Source: Cladocopium goreaui (Eukaryota; Sar; Dinophyceae; Suessiales; Symbiodiniaceae). From it: a stretch of 64,000 nucleotides of DNA. Below, one piece after another: positions 10,577-22,500 of the stretch; the stretch's first letter is position 1, and the number at the start of each line of letters is the position of its first letter. The translations under genes and the position numbers were made by a program. Under the pieces are notes generated by a model. The model ran no database searches and was not told the DNA's origin. It saw only the letters and a program-made list of their open reading frames with translations. The stretch spans positions 239,213 to 303,212 of the forward strand of contig CAMXCT020000118.1 in the NCBI GenBank assembly GCA_947184155.2, read 5' to 3'.

Positions 10577-12023
10577 TAAGGGACAATCTGGTGAAACCAA
10601 CTATTTTTCTGAGCAAACCAACTTTTTTTCCAAGAGGTCTCTGTGGTTTTCCTTCCTTGCGTGGATGTTGAGCCTGTTGGTTTACATGGGTCTATGTTGT
10701 GTCTCAGTTGGATCTTCCTTGCCAAGATGTTGTCCATACCTCGCCTCCATGTTGGGTCTATGTTGGATCTGCCACCATGACCCTGGGTCTTGGTTGGGTC
10801 TATATCTATGTTGGATCTGCTATGTTGGGCCTATATGTTGGTCTATGTTGGATCTGCTGAGATGTCCACAAATGTGTAGCAAAGCTAGCGTTGGGGCCAT
10901 TGGCTTTATGTTGGACGTATCCCATGTTGGACATATTTTCCTTTTTTTTGTCCGCCTAAAGGGCCTAAACCGGGCGAAGGCAAACTCCCGTATTTTTTGA
11001 ATTTGGTGATCTTGGTTACATTAACAATGTTGGCTTTTACTGCAAACCACCACAGGTAAAGTTTCGGTGCATTTGCTATCCGTCAAAATAACCAGGACCC
11101 TAAGGCGCTGCCAAAGTGCCCCTGACGCTGCAAGGGTGTCATGAACTATTAATTAACCATGATTCATTTCATCATGGGTAATAACCATGAACGATTAACC
11201 ATGATTCATCTCATCAAGCGTATATCTTCATTGAACCAGCAATCAGTATGCAATTCCCTGCATCATTCTCTAACATTTTCACAGTTTACCGTACTATCAA
11301 TCAACATCATCATGCATGACAGTACGGTTAACTGTGAAAATGTTAGAATATGATGCGGGGAATTGCATACTGATTGCTGATTCAATAAAGATATATGCTT
11401 TCTGAGATGAATCATGGTTAATAGTTCATGGTTATTACCCGTGATGAAATGAATCATGGTTAATAGTTCATGACACTCTTGTAGCGCCAGAGGCACTTTA
11501 TTTTGACGGATAGCAAATGCACTGAAACTTTGCCTGTGATGGTTGGCAGTAAAAACCAACATTGTTAAAGGAACCAAGATCACCAAATTCAAAAAAAACG
11601 GGAGTCCGCCTTCCCTGGGTTTTGGCCCTTTAGGCGGACTCCTGGAAAGCAAAAAACAGGAAAATATGTCCAACATGGGATACGTCCAACATAAAGCCAA
11701 TGGCCCCAACGCTAGCTTTGCTACACATTTGTGGACATCTCAGCAGATCCAACATAGACCAACATATAGGCCCAACATAGCAGATCCAACATAGACATAG
11801 ACCCAACCAAGACCCAGGGTCATGGTGGCAGATCCAACATAGACCGAGCATGGAGGCGAGGTATGGACAACATCTTGGCAAGGAAGATCCAACTGAGACA
11901 CAACATAGACCCATGTAAACCAACAGGCTCAACATCCACGCAAGGAAGGAGAAACACAGAAACCTCTTGGAAAAAAAGTTGGTTTGCTCAGAAAAATAGT
12001 TGGTTTCACCAGATTGTCCCTTA
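10577..12023. repeat. Large inverted repeat, ~0.7 kb arms, 25-base spacer
   Basis: Left arm 10577-11295 and right arm 11321-12023 are reverse complements over most of their length, with indels. The centre is CACAGTTTACCGTACT, a 25-base spacer, then AGTACGGTTAACTGTG. Outer ends are TAAGGGACAATCTGGTG and its complement. Inside, GTTGGATCTGC/GTTGGGTCTATGT words form a weak internal repeat. No transposase or other ORF is supported. The flanking (ACCTCGG)n arrays have the same orientation, so they are not part of the palindrome. Confidence 0.85.
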
Positions 12024-12603
12024 CCTCGGACCTCGGACCTCGGACCTCGAACCTCGGACCTCGAACCTCGGACCTCGGACCTCGGACCTCGAACCTCTGA
12101 CCTCGGACCTCGGACCTCGCACCTCGGACCTCGGACCTCGGACCTCGGACCTCGGACCTCGGACCTCGAACCTCGGACCTCGGACCTCGGACCTCGGACC
12201 TCGGACCTCGGACCTCGAACCTCGAACCTCGGACCTCGGACCTCGGACCTCGAACCTCGGACCTCGGACCTCGGACCTCGCACCTCGGACCTCGGACCTC
12301 GGACCTCGGACCTCGGACCTCGAACCTCGGACCTCGGACCTCGGACCTCGGACCTCGAACCTCGGAGCTCGGACCTCGGACCTCGCACCTCGGACCTCGG
12401 ACCTCGGACCTCGGACCTCGGACCTCGGACCTCGGACCTCGGACCTCGAACCTCGGACCTCGGACCTCGGACCTCGGACCTCGGACCTCGGACCTCGGAC
12501 CTCGGACCTCGAACCTCGGACCTCGGACCTCGGACCTCGGACCTCGAACCTCGGACCTCGGACCTCGGACCTCGAACCTCGGACCTCGACCTCGGACCTC
12601 GGG
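12024..12603. repeat. 7-bp satellite array (ACCTCGG)n, right array
   Basis: About 80 units of ACCTCGG/ACCTCGA in the same orientation as the left array. Long ORFs across it (for example 11630-12664 minus, 11863-12807 plus) are artefacts. Confidence 0.9.
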
Positions 12604-12699
12604 TCGGGCTCGTTGCCAAGTGCGTTCTGGAGAATTTTGACGCAGTGCCATTCTCAATCCTCACATTGTCACGATCTTCAGCGTGGGTCCAACGGCTTC

Positions 12700-15415
12700 A
12701 GCTGGCCGCCATCTTCATCATGGCTGAGCCTCAGAGAGCCCAGGCAGAGCACCTCAGGTTTTCTAGACATTGGCAAGCTCTCAAAGCCAAGCGGCATACG
12801 GCCGTGACGATGACACCAAGGGTAACCATCATTGACATCTGTCCAATCTCTGTCTTGTTCCATTGCTCCTGATTCGAAATCCTCAGTATGAGAGTTGCAC
12901 CATTGTGACAAATTGTGACGCATGGGGAAACAGAGCCGTCTTCAAATTGAGACCAATGATCGTTCTTCCTCTCTCAAAGAAAGCGTTGAAATTTCACCCT
13001 CCTCCAAGCATCACTGCAGAAGCCACCGCGATCGCAACGCAGTTGTCATCAGCAGCGCCAATTCCTGAAGTAAATAGATGCAAGGGGTGCAAAAGCTGCA
13101 GTAGACATTTCATAACATTTCACGTCCATGTTTGAGCAGGTTGAAAACCGAAAATGCATAACATGCAGTTTGTATCATTTTGTCTTGTCTTATTTCTCTT
13201 GCCTCTTACATCGGCTTTGGGGTGGGGAATACCGTGTTGCCCAGCTGACCGACCTGGTCTGATGACATGTTGCCGGAAATCACCTGGTGGATCCTTGTGA
13301 ATTGATGTGAGTGTTGGACCAGACTTTGTAATCTATAAAAACTTACTGCAGAATGGTAAGACTCCGGTGCAAAGGAATTAGAAACTATGTTTATCCAGTC
13401 TATCCTTGCATCATGGTACGAAGGGAAACTAACTTGCTCGCTCATGCCTTGTTAGTCAAATCTGGCAACTAGCTACCCCAAATCTCATGCATCACCGGAA
13501 CAAAATGTGTGGTGCCTTTGAAAACAAGGCATTTTTTCAGAAGACCAAAGCTGTCAAACCGTTGGAAAATCACATGTGAAAGAAGGTCTTGTGAAATTGC
13601 TAGAATAATTGCGAGAGAAAAAAAATAATTGCGAAAGGCTGTGTGTTGGTCGAAAAAGACATTCGTTGCTCAAGATTCCTTGGATTGCGGAAGGCCTCAG
13701 GCTTTGATTTATGGAATGAATTGATGGACTGGATTTCTCAAAATCCAAACACTAGAATGGTGGTACCCAAACCAGCACTATACAATACTATACATCCATT
13801 TCAAGGATCCATGCGAAGATCGTCACTGTCCAAAACTTTTTTTTTGGTGGTTAGCATCCCTTAATATCCCTTATTTTGGTGGTTGGCATCCAATATGACA
13901 TGAGGGAAAACAGGTCTTCAACCCATTGGGAATCTGAAGGCATCCAGTATGACATGAAGGACAAATACCGTCATTATATAGTTTGGACTTCTTCGTATCT
14001 AACCAAAACTCCAGCTTCGCACCCAACTATTGCGATTCGCAATGAAATGTGCTCATTCGTTATTGGACCGTACACAGCATGTAAATGTAAAAGCCGAAAA
14101 TGCCAAGAATTGACCTGCAAGAATGAGTAGAACTAAAATAACTCGATTAGAACTTCTTCTTCTTCTTCTTCTTCTTCTGTGAGCTCCGAAGTCTAGGTTA
14201 GACTGCGCTCGGCGTGAAACTGAATTCTATGCAAACAGACCTGCCATGACCTGCCGCAACTGGCCAAACAACCATCAAAATAGTAGACAAAAAACCGCAA
14301 ACAAGGGATTGGCTGGTCTGCATGCCACTGGCTAGCTACGGGATGTTACGGGTATTCTCATGCTCAGGAACTTGCAACTTCTGCAGCCTTTTGGGCTGCA
14401 TCCAGATCTGAAATGAACGCCATCAGAGTTTCAGGCACGTCTCGACTTGGTCGGCCATGGGACCAGTGACGTTCAACATTGTTCAGAAATGAAACAGCAA
14501 GTCCACAGCTCATGTTGGAAACATATTCGTCTTGTCCTGATGGTTGAAGCGATGAATGTCGTGCACTTTGGGCAAAGGAGCACATGTCAGCTTGGAACCT
14601 GGGCATCCACACAACCAAGAGGTGAGCGGCACTATGCTGACTGGATGCACTAAAACCTGCTGCACACTGGGGTGCCTAAGAAGCCACTGCACCGGCCATG
14701 TTGTCCATATGCTTGGCAGATCAGGAGTGTTTGGCACACTTGCGTGCTCCAAGACAAATCGAACCCCTGCAAACAGGCAAGCTAGCGCCAACAACAGCGC
14801 GGCAAACAGCAAAGCGTTGGTCATATCGACCTGTCGCAGCTCAGCAGTCGTCAGACCATCAATGCACCACGGCGCATCAGCATGACGCGCCACTCTTGAG
14901 CCAGGAGAATTGCCTATGTCTGTGGAAATCCTTGCGCTGCTTGCAATCCATGTCTCACCTGGAGGAGTCAGCAAGACCCCAGCCAAGGACCCCAAAAGCA
15001 CGTGTTCCCAAATTTGCTGAACTTCTTGTCATCCAGAATGCATTGAATGCCAACCCAGCAGGATTTTTGACATCGAAGCAACTGTAAATTGGACATTTGA
15101 GGGTTTGAGTCACGAAGGGCTTCGTGTGCCTTTCCCCCAACTATAAATCTTACATCGAAAGCGATTGGGATTCTCAAAGGTGATGGATACAATGTATACA
15201 AAGTCTGTTGTGATTAAAAGTGTGTACTGCCTCTCAGCTTTCCCCACTCTTTGAGCAAAGCTTCGCTCCAATTCCAAAGTTGTTGGCGATATGGGTGGAA
15301 GATGCAACACAAACACATGGACACACCAGTGATGGTCAGCGACGTCATCTGCGCTGGGAAGGTAGTACTTGGATAAAATGCAGCCGCCGTGGCAAGAAGC
15401 ACTTTCCTGGCAAAG
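12700..15415 (-). CDS. Multi-exon membrane protein gene, copy 1 (partial, possibly decaying)
   Basis: Minus-strand exon-like blocks have homologues in the same order in copy 2 (16.5-17.3 kb). The first is 15262-15415, encoding a hydrophobic segment starting FARKVLLATAAAFYPS and ending HPYRQQLWNWSEA. The others are near 13000-13085 and 12795-12885 (EQWNKTEIGQMSM then a hydrophobic stretch). A further block at 14768-14963 encodes LRQVDMTNALLFAALLLALA, a clear membrane helix. Blocks are conserved between copies while flanking sequence is not, and the first differs by a whole codon, which argues for coding constraint. The 13.0 kb block needs a frameshift. The pattern 'charged-K-hydrophobic-PY-x-N-W-E' recalls large multi-pass protist membrane proteins; no function is claimed. 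Start and end are not located. Confidence 0.4.
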
Positions 15416-16479
15416 CTTTGTTGTGCAGCCTGACTCGTTTTGCTCAAGCCTCTATGACGAAAAGTGCTAAGCAATATATGACAATATCGTGTCCTGATTG
15501 TACATCTTTGTATGCAGCCAGGCAAAGTGATCTGCTATCATCATTTTCTTTCAAACAAATATGGGTGTGTCTGAAAATAGTGTACCCCTAAACCCAATGG
15601 TTAATGATCATTATCCCTATTAAATGGCTATAATTGGGAATATACCCTATTTTCAGACAAACCCATATATGGAATACAGTAATTATACAATGTGTTGTAT
15701 GCAAAGCATTTGTTCAGCAATACGGGTTGCCACTACAGTGAAGCTCGTGCAAATCTCCGAAAGAATTGTTTTTCAAGAAACCGGTTCAAAATGATTCAAA
15801 CGAAAAAATGAAGACTTGACAGAAAGTATTTCACCTGTGACTTCAAGTGATTGATCGTGCACGAATTGCACGGCCGCCAACGTCACTCCATGCCTGATCA
15901 AGCGCTCGGCTTCCAGGTAGCGCCCCTGGCAAGTTTCATACAGAACCAATGCGCCAACTGTGGCGCTAAAACCTGCACATCATGAGAAATCTTGTAAAAC
16001 TGAATGGCTACTCTCATCTCTCATCTCTGTCCCAGGTGCAGCGCATTTTGTGAAACGAGGATTTCTCAGGAAATCGTCATGGTGCTGAAGCCAAAAAGGC
16101 GATGTGGCACTCACTTGTTGCGAAAGCATTCGCGGCCAACCGATACAGGCAATCACATGCAATCTCGCGCAAAAAAGCAGCCGAACAAGATGGGCAGGCA
16201 AAACTGATACTAGGCATGTGATCAATGGTACCATGCGTTGTTCTATCAGGGATGCGTGTTGTTCGCCTCGTTCTAAGTTGAATTGACTCCTCCTGATGCG
16301 ATACCGGCAATACCGCCAAAACGTACTCTATCGTACTCTCCATGGCCAAATCTTTTTCCTCTGCATCACTTCATGTCTCTGCATCATCTCTTTGCAGGTT
16401 ATACCTGCCCCACTATTCCGGTGATTCATTCTGGATGCGATGACCCGTCAGCTGGCCGCCGTTCATGCCATACTTCCAT

Positions 16480-17269
16480 GGCGATTTTGACCATGAAGAC
16501 AGAACCTCAGGGAACCGTGGCTTGCTCAGGCCTGGAAAAGAACAAGAGGTGCTTTGGAAGGAAAACACTGGCGGATGCTCCTTTGAATCCAAGCTGCATA
16601 CAGCGGTGACAATGGCACCCAGGGTGACTATCATTGACATCTGTCCAATCTCTGTCTTGTCCCATTGCTCCTCATTCGAAATCCTGAGGCAATTTCAGTG
16701 GAAAGTAATCGCGCCATGGTGAAGGCTGGGGCAGGGAAGAAAGCCTCCTACCATGTCCTACCATTTCTCTATCAAGGCGCAGGCCGCACCAAATTCAACC
16801 AACGGATTGCAGCAAAGGAAATTTTGGGAACAGCCAAAATGAACCAAAGGTTTCATCAAATTGACCGCAACAAATTGTGCCCCACTTGCAAAAGCTCAAA
16901 GTGTCCGTGCAACTTTCTCCGAGCGGCACTGCGGAAGCCATGGCAATCAAAAGCTGAGCAGTGGCAAGCAGCCCCAGTTCCTGAAGCAAGTTGCAGATCC
17001 AAGGTGTGCAATGTGTGCAAGTAGCAACGGTGGCAACGGGTGGCAATGTTTGACTCGACCTTAGCCATCCTTGGCCCACATGGTTAAGGATTTCAATCTG
17101 ACACCAGGCTTCGCTCCAATTCCAGATTTGTTGGCGATATGGATGGAAGATGCCATACAAACACATGGACGCGCAGGTGATGACCGTCAGCCCGGTCATC
17201 TGCAGCGCTGGGAAGGTTGTGCTCGGATAAAATGCAGCTGCCGTGGCGAGAAGCACTTTCCTGGCAAAG
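16480..17269 (-). CDS. Multi-exon membrane protein gene, copy 2 (partial)
   Basis: Exon-like blocks on the minus strand are 17110-17269 (FARKVLLATAAAFYPSTTFP through HPYRQQIWNWSEA), about 16915-17000 (LLQELGLLATAQLLIAMASA, hydrophobic), about 16598-16690 (EEQWDKTEIGQMSMIVTLGA, hydrophobic) and a weak block 16480-16545. Each has a counterpart in copy 1 and the order is the same. The first block follows an AG acceptor (..AG|CTTTGCC) and the two copies diverge straight after GGAGCGAAGC, as expected for an exon edge. It is a paralogue or a tandem duplicate of part of the gene. Start and stop codons are not identified. Confidence 0.4.
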
Positions 17270-19568
17270 CTTCGTACAATCTTTTACATAAACCGTCAAA
17301 CTCGTCAGGCTACCAGGATTGTGCGTTTGGACAAGCTGCTGCAAAATGCAAAAAAAAAGGTTCGATTATGAGCCAGCCAGCCAGCATGAAAAATGGATTT
17401 CCTACAGGCCATGTTTCCTGCGACCTGTTAGAGAGGGCAATCCCTGCGTTTCTTCTAAAAACTGGGTCAAATTTCAAACATGAAATACAAAAACTTCGCA
17501 GATTTCCTGATACCAGGGCTCATGTTCTGAATTGTTTTGTTGTCAAAGCTGTTTCAAATCGGCAATCAAAATAAATAATAATTGCTGTCCTAACCAGTCG
17601 CTCGGCTTCAAAGTACCGCCGCCCCTGGCAAGCAAGAATGAGCACGCCCTTGGCCCTTCGAAAAACGCACCTATAAAATTCTTCTGGAGACCCAAAAAGA
17701 CTAGACTTCCGTATTGTTCCTTGTGACTCTGTCCCGCAGCTGAATATCTTCACGACAAATACAATTCATTTGACCGTATTCGACCATATTTGATGTGCCA
17801 TACATTGCCATACTGTGCCATTGTTCACACGTCTGCACATTTCCCTGCCATTTCTGCACATGTCGTGTTCATGTCATGTTCATGTCGTGTTCATGTCGTG
17901 TTTTCGTCATTTTTGTTTCGCCTCTCCATATTTGTTGGTCAGGAACGCCACGTGGGGAAGCTCGTGAAGTTTGTCCTCCTTAACCTTGGCTCAGCGTGAC
18001 CACCCACACGAGCTGATTTTCGCGTTGCAAGATGTTGGAAAAACGCATCGGCGCATCGGACGCTGTCGATTTTGCCAAACCCAACTCATGTCCACTTTCA
18101 TATCATGTCATATACTTTCATTAGAAAAACACATATTATATTCTTTCATGATTCTTTCATGATTCTTTCATGATTCTTTCATGATTCTTTCATGATTCTT
18201 TCATGATTCTTTCATGATTCTTTCATGATTCTTTCATGATTCTTTCATGATTCTTCATGATTCTTTCATGATTCTTTCATCCTTTAAACTCGCAAATTGA
18301 AATCTTCCAAGACGCTGAAGTCGAGAGCAGGATCCACACAAGCCTCAAAATCCAGAGGATTCCAGAGGTTTGTGGTGAAAAGCTCTCATCGTGGCTTTGT
18401 TCTGTATGCCTACAGTTTCCGGAGAAAGCGACAGAGCTGCAATGGGATTCGAATCAACTTGGCCTTGTTGGATCCTTTTTGTTTACATTCACTGCAAAAT
18501 TTATCTAGGTTCAAGATAGGTGTGATTATGGATACTGAAAACCAGGTACGATATATCATGGTACGATAGGTACGGTGGTACGGTACGATGGTACCATGGT
18601 ACGGTATATGTATGGTACGATGGTACGATGGTAGAATAATACTGGTACAATTTGACATAGTAGAGTCATGTGATATGTGGTATAATATGTTGTATTATTG
18701 ATTATTATTGATACAATGGCAATATATAATTCGATCTTTGATATGATATATAAACATAAACTTATATAATAAATATAGATATAGATATGAACCAGTGTAC
18801 AAGTGTACTGTAAATCTGTATATAACGTAGTTTGAACTAGCGTTTTGTTATACTTGCCACCCACAAGATAGTCATATATAACACATCGGTCATATCACAT
18901 ATTGTATCGAATCTTATATGCTATGGTGTTTTAAGTGTTGTGTATTGTTTGTTTTCATCCAGACAACAAAACAATACTGTAAAAAAATGTTCCAGTATCG
19001 CGTATGAGACCGGACAAACCCTGTCGCTGTCGCACGTCCGTGTGTGCTCGTCATCTGTACGCGCTCATCACGCGTATCTGTCGACCGTCAATCAACTACT
19101 ATATCAGCACCTTCATCATCTTCATCAATCATCAACATTGGCGGGTTTCAACCTGCTTCCAGGACGGAGCATTTTTTTTAACCCCCAGTGACTGTATCAC
19201 TGCCAATGTCGTGACAGGGCATGCGGCGTTGTGCCTCCAAATGCCACTCGCAATTCACAGAGTCTGAATCATCATCTGGTGAAAAGGCTGTTGGAAGTTA
19301 AAATATGTTAGCTATAGTTATATAGTCATAGTCATAGTCATAGTCTATACAGTCGTGATAATCAGCTTATATAAGATCTAAACTATGTTGACTCCTCTGC
19401 TGGATCTTCTGTGAAGTGAAAACACTCTCTACAGTGCAGCTCTAAAAGCTACGTGTCGATTCCATTCCATTCAGGAAAGAACTACCATACGAAAAAAGGT
19501 AGTTGAGTTGACTTTTCTCATCTCAACGAAGTCTGTTCAGACATTGCTGGATCGCATCCATGGCCAAG
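17270..19568. other. No gene recognised; simple repeats
   Basis: Contains an 11-bp array (TGATTCTTTCA) at 18141-18281, CATGTCGTGTT repeats at 17860-17910, and GGTACGATGGTA-type repeats at 18545-18655. No supported coding sequence. Confidence 0.5.
18141..18281. repeat. 11-bp tandem array TGATTCTTTCA
   Basis: About 12 almost perfect units; one unit lacks two bases near 18250. Confidence 0.9.
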
Positions 19569-22500
19569 TCATCCGAAGTCGATGGATAATCTAAAGAGCA
19601 TATCATTGAGATCTGCAGCGCAATCATAATCGTCGAAGGAAACCTAGGAATGCCCAGAGATTGGTTGAAGATCATGCATAGCAATGGCTGCATGGCTGAA
19701 TATTTTACATGGATTTGAATAAACTTTGGAAATATAAATCACAAGTCCCAAATTCAATGGTGTCACAGTTTTTTTTTCAGAATCACCAAGTAGCTAGTAA
19801 ACAAATAAAACAAGATTCATCCTTGTAAATGAAAAAAGAATTCATCCCCCTAAATTGCCAAATGATATGATGCTGCTATAGTTGGAGTCATTGTTGTTCT
19901 GGTTGCGGTATGTTTAGAATAATATGACCAGGACCAAAAGTCAGCGTGTCAACAGGCTATCAATGGGTAATAACTGGTATGTTTCAGATTGTTCCGATGT
20001 GTGTGAGTCTATGTCTAGAATCATTCTTGTCTTTTTGTTCCTCTGAAAATTGTTCCTCTGAAAATCATTGATCATAATGATAAGAATTGTATTAGTATTT
20101 CTCATTGATGATGTCCACTGATAACACCCACAACACAATGGTAGATTAGTCATGTAAACCAAATAACAATATAAATCAATATGATAATAATAAAATAATA
20201 ATATTATATAACCGCTCGATGTCAACCGCCCACATCTACTGACAAGGTGCGCATTGCCGGCCAAATCCTGGTTCTGGTTGTTGGTCAGGATGTCCGGTGA
20301 TTCGAATTGGATACCTTGTAGCGCAAGCTGTTCCATGCCAAGTAAAAGCCGGCCACGCTTGCAATCCCACACCGTTCCCGACGGCAGGATCGTTGGTACA
20401 ACCTGCATTGGTTTCCCGGCATCACAACGTCACAATTAACCTCACTGATGATTGTTTCAACTTCAACTTGAACATCAATTGTCAATGAATTTGATGATGG
20501 ATTATTTTTTACTAATTACTAATCTCAAATCCGAGTATGGTGCAGTGATGATTCTAATTCTAATGATTTATGAATACAGTAAGTCTATCAGTAAACATAA
20601 TTAGTACAACGCATACATATCATATCATCATATCATATCATGTCATATCAAGTAATTGTTATATGATTATACCTGGATAATAGTGACCGTCAATGTGTCA
20701 AGTTGTCAAGTGTCGAGTCACGTCATGTGAAGACATCGGAGTCCTATTGGCGCTGTGGTACAAGTCAGCAAAGCGCACCAACGGTTCATCTGTGGAGCTG
20801 TTGTCCTTGTTCTTGTTCATCACAAATATCACGACCTGGGGTAACATAACATGACAAAAAAATAACTGCATTCGAATTCGAATCATGATTCAGAAAGCAA
20901 AGAGATCAACAATGCATACATATGAATACATACAGCGTACAACATGTAACATGTATAATGTAATCATGTATATTATATTTTCGTGTTATAATATCAAAAT
21001 TCAATCATTGCAAAACTGTGATCTCTGGATTTTTGGTATAGTGTAAAATATATGCTGCAAATTTTATAATCATATCAAATCAGCCTCACGTTCACGAAGC
21101 GGGAGGGTATTGAACCATTCGTTTTTCTCGAGATCGTCCGGAGTTTGCAACGGCCAATTGACGCCACCTCAGATGGTGATGATTTTGACAATGACGTGTA
21201 TGCTGTATGTTCCAAACTCCGAAATAATCGCCGACTTCCACTTCTGATCAAAAAAACGGAAATATCGCAATTAGTAAACATAATGGCATATATGACTCGA
21301 CTCGACTCATATATGAAATTATCGGTAGTGTATCTCATGTAGTGCTGTCATCGTAGTATGAGATTCATTGACTAGTGATCAGTTGTATCTGAAACTAAGT
21401 CTATGACTGGCATTTGCCATTGCCATATGTGTTTCTTTCCACTTCCCACCACGTAATGAATTGTCCAAGTCAAAATCTTGATCATCCTGAACATCACCGG
21501 ATTGTCGCTTCGAACGATCGTGTCGCACTTTCTGACGCCTGCGGAGTTCGTCTTGCACAAACTCGTCTGTGTCACGAAGCAGAAAGTCATCCTTGGCATG
21601 AAGAACCAACAAATTAAATGAAATGTCTTATGATGCAATTTGATGAAATGATGATACGACTTGATTCGAAATTAACAGCTGATGAAAAGTTGATTGTGTA
21701 ATAGTTGTGTTGTAATTTATACTGGCCCAGTGCGGTGTGTAGTTCATCATTTAGCAACATATGTTGTGGTTGGCTCTAATTTTTTTGATTCGTCTTTATA
21801 ACATGATGTACCATCAACCAACAGACATGTTACCACCTGTAACGGAGTCGTCTTGAACTTGGGAAGATATGTACCAAGCGCGGTGTCCAACACATCCGAA
21901 GGGGGATTATGAAGCTCTGCAGCTGCACGTGATGTACTCACCCCCAAGATGAACAGTCGTGTCCGTCGCTGTGGCAACCCGAAATCTGTGGCTGTCAGCA
22001 GGATCATGCCTCAGTCGCAGCCCGTGATGTCATAGTCATATCCAGTTTTAGTTTACTAGCTCATGATGAAGCACACTTAAATGTGATTTATATATATACA
22101 TTCATATTATTATAAAAATATAGTTATAACAATATATATTTATAAATGGAATGTATATAATCTAGTAAGACTCAAGTACATAAAGAACAATGAATTAGGT
22201 AAGTAAGTAGATTGATAAAAAAAAAAACAAACAATGAATGAAGTTTAATAAAGCCTAATTTTAGAGAATTGAAACTGATGGATAATTACATCGCAGGCTG
22301 ATGTCGATAAATCAAAACAATAATCACATATCGGCATATATTGTAACACCACTATTATTTTTTTGTTGCGATAAACAAATAGGTTGATAAAAAACTGCTC
22401 CACAACATTACCATTGTGTTACTTCCATTACCATATCTAGACTTAGACTAGTGACGTGTCTCATACCCTGCTTCTGCCATCACCTTCTGAATGACTGCAC

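Noticed and set aside
10124-12872. ORFs up to 344 codons rich in Gly-Pro-Arg-Thr-Ser-Asp-Leu and Glu-Val-Arg-Gly
   Set aside because: They are translations of the stop-free 7-bp satellite on both strands, not proteins.
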